From Candidatus Cloacimonadota bacterium (lineage in GTDB: Bacteria; Cloacimonadota; Cloacimonadia; Cloacimonadales; Cloacimonadaceae): DNA of 64,000 nt. A program made the position numbers and the translations under genes. Numbering within the stretch: position 1 is the stretch's first letter; each line of letters begins with the position of its first letter. Below are positions 27,488 to 34,896 of the stretch, in pieces. Under the pieces are notes generated by a model, which saw only the letters and a list, made by a program, of their open reading frames with translations, was not told where the DNA came from and ran no database searches. The stretch covers positions 1-64,000 of the forward strand of contig JAAYWB010000071.1 of assembly GCA_012516855.1 (NCBI GenBank), in the 5' to 3' direction.

Positions 27488-29647
27488 TCAGTAGAACAGC
27501 GATAGCCTCAGGTAGCTGCCATAATTGTAAACCACCCAATCTTTTTGAGACCTATCGTACTGTATGTTCAGCCTCAGGTCCAGCGAAATGTTGCGGTAAA
27601 TCCGGAAATTGATGCGGTTTTCGTTCTCCAGGCGGACGCTGCGGTCTTCCAAGCTGAGGGGAAAGAGCAGGTCGAGGGAGGAATTGACCCTGATGAAGTT
27701 AAAGATGTTGACCGCTGAAAGCACCAGAGTGCTTTCGAGACCGTGAAAGGTCTGGTTCGGTTGTTCCCTGTAGATGTCATAAGTCTTGGCGTAATCGATG
27801 TTATGGCCGGGTTTGCTTTCACTGTATTTGTAAAAACCATCGTTTACCTCCTGCTGCCAGCCATAACCGAAGCGCAGGCTGAGAGAAGCTTGAGGGCCAA
27901 AAACGAGGCGGTATGTGATTCCCGTTCCCTCCTTCAGGCGCATGGGGAAGAAGGGGTTTTTGGACTTCAGCCGGTTCTGGCTGGTCAGCACCGCCACGGT
28001 GTCGTTCTCCGCGGAGATGAGGATAAGGTCCTTCAACTTGGAGAAATAAGCGTATTCCCTAAAGAAACGGGTCTGCACGTCGCCACGGGCGTAGAAGGAA
28101 AAATTGCGCAGAGAGCGGCTGCTTTCCCAAGGCGTCAGCAGCAGGACGTTTTTCAGGGAATAGGCGTCGGCACTGATGCGCAGATCGGAAACATTGGAAC
28201 TGCTAAGGCCCAAATCATAGATGCTGCGCAGGGTGTAGAGGGTTAAAGGGAAGGTTGCGTCCACCGAGTTTTCCAGTTGCCCGGTTACGGTGATGCCTAC
28301 CAGGGGATGGGCGGGGTCCGCTTCGTTGTTCCCGGCCAGGCTCAGATTTCCGTGCATGGCGCCTTTATGAACCACAGGCCGGTCCAGGACAACAGGTTCC
28401 TCACCCAAAACTCCTGCCCCCAACAGCATGTTACCTTCTCCGGAAGGGTCAACCACCAGGGTCAGGACCCGGCTGTCGCCTTTGGCCAGATCGATAGTGG
28501 TGAAGTCCTCCAGTTGGGTCCAGGAGCCGCCGCCCAGTTTGACCATGTAGGTGCCGGGGGGAAGGATCCAAACCTTGTTTGGCTGGCCCAGGTCGTCATC
28601 GCCGATACTGGTTCCGGGGCCAAGGAGATAGTATTCGAATTTGCCGGTTTCCTTTACCCAGATGTCATAGGAAAGGCGCACCCGGTTGTTTTTTCCGTCG
28701 ATGATTTTGACGCTCAGTTCTGCCCATTGCCCGCTCACCACGGTGCGCATCTTGGGCAGAACCTCCACTTCCAGCGATATGTTCTGGCTTTCGCCGATGG
28801 TGACGCTGTATCTGCCCGGGGGGAGGGTAAGCTCCTTGTTGAATTCTCCGTCATTGCGGAAAACATCGTTGTCCAGGCCAAGGATGTTGTAGCGGATTAG
28901 GTCGTCGGTGTCAGTGCCGAGAATGAGCAGCAGTTCACCGTCAGAACCGGCCATGTTTTCCGGGGGAATATCATCCAGCGTGTAGAGGTCTTGGCCTGCT
29001 GTTTCGACGGTTTCCAGGGTCACCTGGTCCTGTCCACCGCTCAGGAAAGACCTGCATTTGGTCGCGAATACGTCAGTTTCATTCATAAGCAGTTCGTTGT
29101 AGCTTTGGATCAGATAGACCATGCTGGGGTCGGGCAGGGGTTTGTAGCGCTCCGCCTTATAGCTGAGCAGGATCTTCTGAGAGTCGGAATCCCGTAGGAA
29201 GAACTCCATCCGTAAATAGGCGCGGGCATCCTCTGCCTCGATCTTTTCCAGGCTCAGAATCTTAGTCTCTAAAAAGTAGTCGGGATCGAATTCTCCTGTG
29301 GTGCGGTCAACCTGGCTGAAGATGCGGTAGGCGCGTAGCCTTTGCACGATCATGTCTGGAATGGCGTCGTTGAGCCGGCTGGCCCAAAGATGATCGGGCA
29401 GATAGCGCACCCGGGAGAAGTTTTCTTTAACCACCAGCTGGCTTTTGCTGTAAGCCCGGCTCACTTCCGCATCCAGCACCTCCAGGGATTTGGGGAAGGG
29501 TCGGGACATGCGCAGAGCGGGGTTTTCGGTTCCCTCCCTGTATTCCAGCACATAGTAGTTTGGACGCAGCCGCTCAGGATTCCAGGCGCAGCCAGTCACG
29601 ACCATCGCGACGGCAAGGATGCCCAGCCACAAACGTTTCTTGTTCAC
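27488..29647 (-). CDS. Auxiliary (PqiC-like) lipoprotein fused to a putative outer-membrane barrel
   Basis: A 719-residue lipoprotein with three parts. It begins with a lipobox (VVTGCAW). Residues ~25-210 resemble the ABC-transport auxiliary/PqiC-YmbA domain (YYVLEYREG...SLEVLDAEVSRAY...MIVQRLRAYRIF). The middle (~240-400) has two LPPGxYxVxxG beta-sandwich-like repeats. The C-terminal ~280 residues are rich in alternating aromatic/polar beta strands (LVFGPQASLSLRFGYGWQQE) and end in SYLRLSLFY, as outer-membrane barrels do. The start is GTG at 29647 with GGGAG upstream. Its place between the MCE protein and the permease points to the outer-membrane end of the lipid conduit. The barrel call is inferred. 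Confidence 0.7.
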   Translation of the reverse strand: MNKKRLWLGILAVAMVVTGCAWNPERLRPNYYVLEYREGTENPALRMSRPFPKSLEVLDAEVSRAYSKSQLVVKENFSRVRYLPDHLWASRLNDAIPDMIVQRLRAYRIFSQVDRTTGEFDPDYFLETKILSLEKIEAEDARAYLRMEFFLRDSDSQKILLSYKAERYKPLPDPSMVYLIQSYNELLMNETDVFATKCRSFLSGGQDQVTLETVETAGQDLYTLDDIPPENMAGSDGELLLILGTDTDDLIRYNILGLDNDVFRNDGEFNKELTLPPGRYSVTIGESQNISLEVEVLPKMRTVVSGQWAELSVKIIDGKNNRVRLSYDIWVKETGKFEYYLLGPGTSIGDDDLGQPNKVWILPPGTYMVKLGGGSWTQLEDFTTIDLAKGDSRVLTLVVDPSGEGNMLLGAGVLGEEPVVLDRPVVHKGAMHGNLSLAGNNEADPAHPLVGITVTGQLENSVDATFPLTLYTLRSIYDLGLSSSNVSDLRISADAYSLKNVLLLTPWESSRSLRNFSFYARGDVQTRFFREYAYFSKLKDLILISAENDTVAVLTSQNRLKSKNPFFPMRLKEGTGITYRLVFGPQASLSLRFGYGWQQEVNDGFYKYSESKPGHNIDYAKTYDIYREQPNQTFHGLESTLVLSAVNIFNFIRVNSSLDLLFPLSLEDRSVRLENENRINFRIYRNISLDLRLNIQYDRSQKDWVVYNYGSYLRLSLFY

Positions 29648-29659
29648 AAGCGTCTCCCT

Positions 29660-30892
29660 TTAATTTCCCCGCAGGATCAGGGCGGGTTGGTCAGATATTT
29701 GCCGGGCGAAATCATTGAGGTTTTCGCTGGCTTCGCGCAGGTTTTCCAGGGTTTCATTCAGATTTACCCGGTTGCGGATGAGGGTCCGGTCGATATTGGT
29801 TATCAGGTTTCCGGCTTTGTGCACTGTTACTGTCAGTTCCTCGGCCAGGCCGGAGATATTGGCCTCATTGAGTTTGGCTGTGAGGGTGTTTATATTGGCT
29901 ACCAGAGCGTCCATTTCAGCCGAAGAGAGGATTTGGTTCACGCGGTCCATGGCTGTGTTGATCTTCAGGCTAACCTTGGCGATGTCCCTGGTGGTCATCA
30001 GGATGAGGGAATCGGAACTGGCGCCGATCTTTCCCAGTTGCAGCCTGGTATCGTTGAGCAGCAGATTGGTTGAGTGATTGATCTCAGCGATGCTTTTATC
30101 GAGGCTGGCGCTGATGGAAGCCAGTTGTTTGCTCAGATCGTCGGTAAGGGCTTCCAGGCTGGAGGAGCTGCGGTCGCCGATCCTTTGGATGTTTTGGGAA
30201 GCCACGGTGGATATGCTGTCCAGGTTCGCGGTCAGGTTGTCCGCTATGCGGTCAAAACTTCCTCCCGCGCCCTCCGTGAAACCCTGGGCGGATTGGACGA
30301 TCCGGCCCAGGCTGTTCAGGGTTGAGGAAAGTTTGGTGCGGGTTTCGATGATCAGGCTGTTGGTTTCAGCAAGGATGGAAGAGAGGTTGGCCTGGTTTTC
30401 CTCCGCTGTCAGCTGGTCCAGGTTAGAGGCGATGCGGTCCACTTTGTCCACGACGGAAACAGCCTTGCCGGAAATCTCGTCAAGCTCAGTGGCGCCGGTT
30501 TTGATGAAGCTGCCGGGTTTCAGGTTTTTCGCCCGATTGGTTCCGCCGCGAACCTCCACCGCTTTGGTGCCGGTGATGCCCACATACACCAGAACCGCCT
30601 CGCTATCCTCTTTCAGCGGGGTTCCGGGGTCGATGCTCAGTGTTAGGATCACGCTCTGAACATCCTTGGGATCGATCGCCACCTTGTCCACGGTGCCGAT
30701 GGGTATGCCTCTGTAATAGACTGAGGCACCGGCCTGGAGGCCGAATACCGAATGGTTGGTGAAGCGCAGAAAGTAGGTTTCACGCTTGAGTGTGAGCTGT
30801 TTGCCGATCACCAGCGCGAAAAACAGGCCGATCAGGGCGATGCCGGTCAGCACAAAGATGCCCAGTCTGATCCGGGCTGATTTGGCAGCCAT
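29660..30892 (-). CDS. MCE-domain protein with long helical extension (MlaD/PqiB-type)
   Basis: Membrane-anchored periplasmic lipid-binding subunit (410 residues). It has one N-terminal transmembrane helix (LGIFVLTGIALIGLFFALVI), then a single MCE domain (about 38-115, including VYYRGIPIGTVDKVAI). About 280 residues of heptad-like, Ser/Asn/Leu-rich helix follow, ending in ISDQPALILRGN. Long helices of this sort form needles or tunnels across the periplasm in PqiB-type proteins. ATG 30892 has GGGAGG upstream. It is 11 bases after the UDP-glucose pyrophosphorylase stop. It should work with the adjacent lipoprotein, permease and ATPase. Confidence 0.9.
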   Translation of the reverse strand: MAAKSARIRLGIFVLTGIALIGLFFALVIGKQLTLKRETYFLRFTNHSVFGLQAGASVYYRGIPIGTVDKVAIDPKDVQSVILTLSIDPGTPLKEDSEAVLVYVGITGTKAVEVRGGTNRAKNLKPGSFIKTGATELDEISGKAVSVVDKVDRIASNLDQLTAEENQANLSSILAETNSLIIETRTKLSSTLNSLGRIVQSAQGFTEGAGGSFDRIADNLTANLDSISTVASQNIQRIGDRSSSSLEALTDDLSKQLASISASLDKSIAEINHSTNLLLNDTRLQLGKIGASSDSLILMTTRDIAKVSLKINTAMDRVNQILSSAEMDALVANINTLTAKLNEANISGLAEELTVTVHKAGNLITNIDRTLIRNRVNLNETLENLREASENLNDFARQISDQPALILRGN

Positions 30893-30903
30893 GATACCTC
30901 CCG

Positions 30904-32271
30904 TCAGGGATTGAAGGTGATGTCTCCAGACAGCAGTTTGCTTTTAACGTGCACAGGGTTTTCCGCGGTCAGATTCACCTTGCCTTCGCAGATAACATCC
31001 TCGCCGAAACTGATGTCGCCGCTGATCTTCAGGCTGGAGCAGTTCAGAAGCGAGGGGACGCCATCGCGAAAGCGTTCCAGCAATTGGTCTATCCTGCCGT
31101 AGTAGCGTTCATCCAGTTCGATCGGCGGAATGGATTCCACCCCACGCCTCATCACCACCTGATATTGGTCGTTAAGTTCGTAGAGGTCGCTCCAGATAGC
31201 TAGCAGGTCGTTGTTTTTTTTCACCGGGGAGAATCTGGACCTTGGCACTAAAACAGCCCGGGCGCCGTTGAACACGCTGATCGCGGCCCCCATGGCGGTT
31301 TCCAACTGATAGACAGGCGTGCCGTCAACGGTTTTGGGATTCACTATCAGCGGCAGCAAGATGATCCCCTCTCCGGCGATCAGGTTCCACTGCAGCGCTT
31401 TGAGGTCTATCCAGAGGTTGTTGGTGTTAAAATAGGAGTAAAGCTCCACGTTCTGGAATTCGTCCAGCTCTTCCGGAGGGCATTGCGCCACCTCCCGCAG
31501 CATCAGTTGGCCGTGTTTGTCCTGGCAGAGGTGACCGCCTTTCCTGTCCGCTTCCGTGCGGGCGCAAACCTCCATCAGGAAATGGATGTCGTTGGCCTCC
31601 ATGTAGGCAGGGATGCAGGTGTCCACGGTGGCGCCAAGGTTGTCAGAATTTGATACAAAGGCATAGCGGTAGCCGGCGTCGATCATTTTGTCCAGCAATT
31701 CCGAGGAACTCAATGCGGCAAAGATGTCTCCGTGCCCGGGCGGGTTCCACATCTTGTCCGGGTCTTCGTTCTCATAGGGTTTCAGGTTGTCCTGGCGAAT
31801 TCTGGGGAATTTGTTTTGCAGAAAGGATATCGGCAGCTTCTGCCGACTGAGGTCGGGGTATTTTTCCAGATAATTCAGCGTGTCGGCTTCGGTGTTATAG
31901 CTGTTCATAAACATCAGCAGCACTTCATAGCCGGTCCCGGAACGCAGAGCCAGCACCTGGCGGGTGATTATGTCCAGAAAGTTCATGTTCCCTTTCACTG
32001 GCAGCAGGCTCTTCGCCGCGCTGAGGCCCATGCTGGTGCCCAGGCCGCCGTTCAGCTTGATCACGGCGATGCTTTTCAGGATATTCTGTTTCCGGTATTG
32101 GGTCATGGCTGAGAGGTCTATAACGTTGTCCGGGGAGGGGGGATCTATCATGCCGCGGGAGATCATGCCCTGTTTGCCTGACTGCAATTGATCATAATAG
32201 GCGCTGAAGGTGCGGATCACGTCATCGGCCAAACCCGCCGCTTTCATCTGCTTTACAAATAGATTCAACAT
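30904..32271 (-). CDS. UTP--glucose-1-phosphate uridylyltransferase (eukaryote-type UDPGP family)
   Basis: Makes UDP-sugar from UTP and sugar-1-phosphate (455 residues). It belongs to the larger UDPGP family typical of eukaryotes and some bacteria, not the GalU family. Landmarks are VIKLNGGLGTSMGLSAAKSLLPVKG (nucleotide loop), PPGHGDIF, YAFVSNSDNLGAT and FNTNNLWIDLKAL, with a C-terminal beta-helix-like tail (LKISGDISFGEDVICEGKV). The exact sugar (glucose or an N-acetylhexosamine) is not settled by sequence. AAAGG directly precedes ATG 32271. It sits 20 bases after hutU and just before the MCE genes. Confidence 0.85.
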   Translation of the reverse strand: MLNLFVKQMKAAGLADDVIRTFSAYYDQLQSGKQGMISRGMIDPPSPDNVIDLSAMTQYRKQNILKSIAVIKLNGGLGTSMGLSAAKSLLPVKGNMNFLDIITRQVLALRSGTGYEVLLMFMNSYNTEADTLNYLEKYPDLSRQKLPISFLQNKFPRIRQDNLKPYENEDPDKMWNPPGHGDIFAALSSSELLDKMIDAGYRYAFVSNSDNLGATVDTCIPAYMEANDIHFLMEVCARTEADRKGGHLCQDKHGQLMLREVAQCPPEELDEFQNVELYSYFNTNNLWIDLKALQWNLIAGEGIILLPLIVNPKTVDGTPVYQLETAMGAAISVFNGARAVLVPRSRFSPVKKNNDLLAIWSDLYELNDQYQVVMRRGVESIPPIELDERYYGRIDQLLERFRDGVPSLLNCSSLKISGDISFGEDVICEGKVNLTAENPVHVKSKLLSGDITFNP

Positions 32272-32290
32272 CCTTTGGTCCTTTTACGGT

Positions 32291-34303
32291 TCACTGGCCC
32301 GGACTCTGTTCCAGCAAAGCATCGAGCATCGCATCATCCACCGGCGTGGGAACGGTTATATGTCCTTCGCTACCGTGTTTTTCGTTCCAGGCCTGAACGG
32401 TCTCTATGGCATTGGGGTTGCGGGCCCAGCCGCGCCTTCCGACACCGCCCATCACATCCCAGGAAAGGCCGGAGCGCACAACCTGGTCCATGTAGGCGCT
32501 GCCGTCCAAAACGATGCCGTTTCCTCCGTTGATGGCGCGGCCAATTCCAACTCCACCACCGTTAGAAAGCACTACCAGGCTCATGCCACGGGCGATGTTT
32601 CCTGCGAAGCAATGGGTGGCCATGTCCGCCATAACGTTGCTGCCGTCGCGGATATTGGCTGTTTCCCGGAAAGGAGAGTCCGTGCCGGAAACGTCGTGAT
32701 GATCGCGTCCCAGCATCACCGGGCCGATCTTGCCTTCGCGCACCATCTGGTTGAATTTCAGCGCGATCCTCACCCGACCTTCCTCATCGGCATAGAGGAT
32801 GCGGGCTTTGGTGCCCACAACCAGTTTGTTTGCCCCGGCTTCGGCGATCCAGTGGTGGTTGTCGCGGTCCATGGCGTTGCGGTTGGGATCGATAAGTTCT
32901 TTCGCGGCTTGGTCTGTGAGTTCCAGATCGCCGTCCCTGCCGCTGAGGCAGACCCAGCGGAAAGGCCCGTAGCCATAATCGAAGCAAAGCGGCCCCATGA
33001 TGTCTTCCACGTAGGAGGGGAAGATGAAGCCTTCACTTGTGTTGATGCCGTTGCGGGCGATTTCTTTCGCCCCGGCATCGAAAACCGAGGCCAGGAAGCT
33101 GTTGCCGTAATCCCAGAATCTGGCCCCTTTGGCGCAGAGCCGCTGGATAACGTGAAAATGACGGATCAGCGATTCGTCAACCGCCGCGCGGAACCTCATG
33201 GGGTCATTTGCCAGCAGTTGCCGGCCTTCTTCAAAGCTGTATCCAACCGGGGTGTAGCCACCTTCATACACGGCGTGGCAGGAGGTTTGGTCGGAGAGCA
33301 GTTCAGCCTTGATCTCATGCTTGTCCACGTATTCCAAAAGGTCCACGATGTTGCCGTGATAGGCAATGGAAAGGGGTTTGCGGCTGGCACGGAACTCCTC
33401 CACCCAGCGGAAGATTTCCTCGGGAGATTTGGACACGCGGCTCACCCAGCCCTGTTGGTGCCGGGTTTCAATGCGGCTGGGGTCAACTTCGGCGATGATG
33501 CCGATGCCGCCGGCGATTTCCACCGCTTTGGATTGCGCGCCGCTCATGCCGCCCAAACCGGAGGAGATGTAAAGAACCCCGGCCAGGTCACGGTCGGCGG
33601 GGATGCCCAGATATTTGCGGCCGGCGTTTAAAAGCGTGATGAAGGTCCCGTGCACGATTCCCTGCGGCCCGATGTACATCCATCCTCCGGCCGTCATCTG
33701 CCCGTAATTGGCAACGCCCAAAGCGGTTAGACGCTGGAATTCCTCCGGATTGTCCCATTTGCCGATCACCAGGCCATTGGTGGAAATCACCCGCGGAGCC
33801 TCCTTGCGCGAGGGAAAGAGCCCCAGGGGATGGCCGGACTGCACCACCAGCGTCTGTTCGTCGGTGATAACTTCCAGATATTTCTTGATCAGTCTATACT
33901 GCATCCAGTTCTGGCAAACTTGGCCAGTCTCGCCGTAAGTAACCAGTTCATAGGGATAGAGGGCAACATCAAAATCCAGGTTGTTGTCGATCATCACCTG
34001 CATGGCGCGGCCTGCCACGGTGCCTTTGTATTCATCTATGGGGCGGCCCCAAATCTTGCCGGCAGGACGGTAGCGGTAGCCGTAAATCCTGCCGTGGTCC
34101 TTCAATTCCTGCAAAAACTCCGGGGCCAGCCGGGAATGCAGATGCGTTGGAATGTAGCGCAGCGCGTTCATCAGCGCCAGTTTTGTCTCATTCGCGCTCA
34201 GAGGCATGCCGCGATGCGGCGCGCGTCGGTATTGGGGTTCAAAAATGGGGTCCGGAGGCAAATCCTCGCCCAGATTCACGTGAAAAACACTGCCTTTTGG
34301 CAT
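32291..34303 (-). CDS. hutU: Urocanate hydratase
   Basis: NAD-dependent urocanase that converts urocanate to imidazolone propionate in histidine breakdown. The protein of ~670 residues is of the long form. Landmarks are VQSGHPLGLFPSRKEAPRV, GGWMYIGPQGIVHGT, SSGLGGMSGAQSKAVEIAGG and SDQTSCHAVYEGGY (conserved Cys region). ATG 34303 is preferred, with GAGG six bases upstream; alternative ATGs lie 4-5 and 19 codons earlier. No hutH, hutI or hutG is in the window, so it is separated from the rest of the pathway. It appears to be the first gene of a seven-gene operon. Confidence 0.93.
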   Translation of the reverse strand: MPKGSVFHVNLGEDLPPDPIFEPQYRRAPHRGMPLSANETKLALMNALRYIPTHLHSRLAPEFLQELKDHGRIYGYRYRPAGKIWGRPIDEYKGTVAGRAMQVMIDNNLDFDVALYPYELVTYGETGQVCQNWMQYRLIKKYLEVITDEQTLVVQSGHPLGLFPSRKEAPRVISTNGLVIGKWDNPEEFQRLTALGVANYGQMTAGGWMYIGPQGIVHGTFITLLNAGRKYLGIPADRDLAGVLYISSGLGGMSGAQSKAVEIAGGIGIIAEVDPSRIETRHQQGWVSRVSKSPEEIFRWVEEFRASRKPLSIAYHGNIVDLLEYVDKHEIKAELLSDQTSCHAVYEGGYTPVGYSFEEGRQLLANDPMRFRAAVDESLIRHFHVIQRLCAKGARFWDYGNSFLASVFDAGAKEIARNGINTSEGFIFPSYVEDIMGPLCFDYGYGPFRWVCLSGRDGDLELTDQAAKELIDPNRNAMDRDNHHWIAEAGANKLVVGTKARILYADEEGRVRIALKFNQMVREGKIGPVMLGRDHHDVSGTDSPFRETANIRDGSNVMADMATHCFAGNIARGMSLVVLSNGGGVGIGRAINGGNGIVLDGSAYMDQVVRSGLSWDVMGGVGRRGWARNPNAIETVQAWNEKHGSEGHITVPTPVDDAMLDALLEQSPGQ

Positions 34304-34412
34304 CGTAAACCTCATCATTATAATATGGTAAGCGCCCGGATTGGGATTTCTGGCCATCACCTGACTGCAGGCGATACCTGCTCAAATTGAAGCGCTTTTT
34401 TTATGTTAGCTA

Positions 34413-34440
34413 ATAATGTCCATAAGCTTGTTTTTGTCAA
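34413..34440 (-). promoter_or_regulatory. Candidate promoter for the hutU-folA operon
   Basis: On the minus strand a perfect TTGACA (34440-34435) and CATTAT (34418-34413) are 16 bases apart, about 100 bases before the hutU start. Motif matching only. Confidence 0.45.
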
Positions 34441-34637
34441 GCTAAAAGTCTCTCCAGCCTGTTCAGGATCGGGACGGGGCACTGGTGAAAGCCGCTTATC
34501 CTATGCTTTTACTGAGTAATGTATCGGCTGTTAATCATCAATATTACTATATGGTTAGCTCATGTTCAAATTGAGCGGGTTAAACAATTATAAACGTTAG
34601 CCCTGACAATTTGAGGAAGCTTTTCAGTCTGTTTGGC

Positions 34638-34744
34638 CCTTTGCCCCTTCCCATTCGCCTCCTTTTCGCCTCCCGCTGACTTCCCGTTTGGAAGGCGGGA
34701 ACTCTACGGGAAGTGAATGTGATGCGGAAGGGATAGGGCAAAGG
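34638..34744. repeat. Palindromic dispersed repeat family B, copy 2
   Basis: The ends are inverted: CCTTTGCCC at 34638-34646 and GGGCAAAGG at 34736-34744, perfect over 9 bp. The core stem TTCCCG/CGGGAA (34681-34686, 34696-34701) has the same TTTG..AGG loop as copy 1 at 6224-6337. Outer CCCG/CGGG arms are kept but the middle of the stem has diverged. Confidence 0.7.
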
Positions 34745-34791
34745 AGGAATCACGGCTGTGACAGGTGAAAACCTATTGGGGAAAAAAGCGT

Positions 34792-34819
34792 TTGACAACT
34801 ATGGGCACCGGAAAATACT
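34792..34819 (+). promoter_or_regulatory. Candidate promoter for the EF-G-like gene
   Basis: TTGACA (34792-34797) and AATACT (34814-34819) are separated by 16 bases, about 75 bases before the start codon at 34897. Motif matching only. Confidence 0.4.
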
Positions 34820-34896
34820 GACTTATTCATGGCGGGAATTAGTCCCAAGAATAGCTAATACGCTTTTATATAAAAAGATAGAGAAATGAGGACCAA

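Larger units (their letters stand above)
34304..34896. other. Divergent intergenic region between hutU and the EF-G-like gene
   Basis: 593 bases between divergent genes and no gene seen. It holds candidate promoters in both directions (34413-34440 on minus, 34792-34819 on plus) and repeat B copy 2 (34638-34744). A word near 34567 resembles one arm of the inverted-end element at 24.8 kb. Confidence 0.7.
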
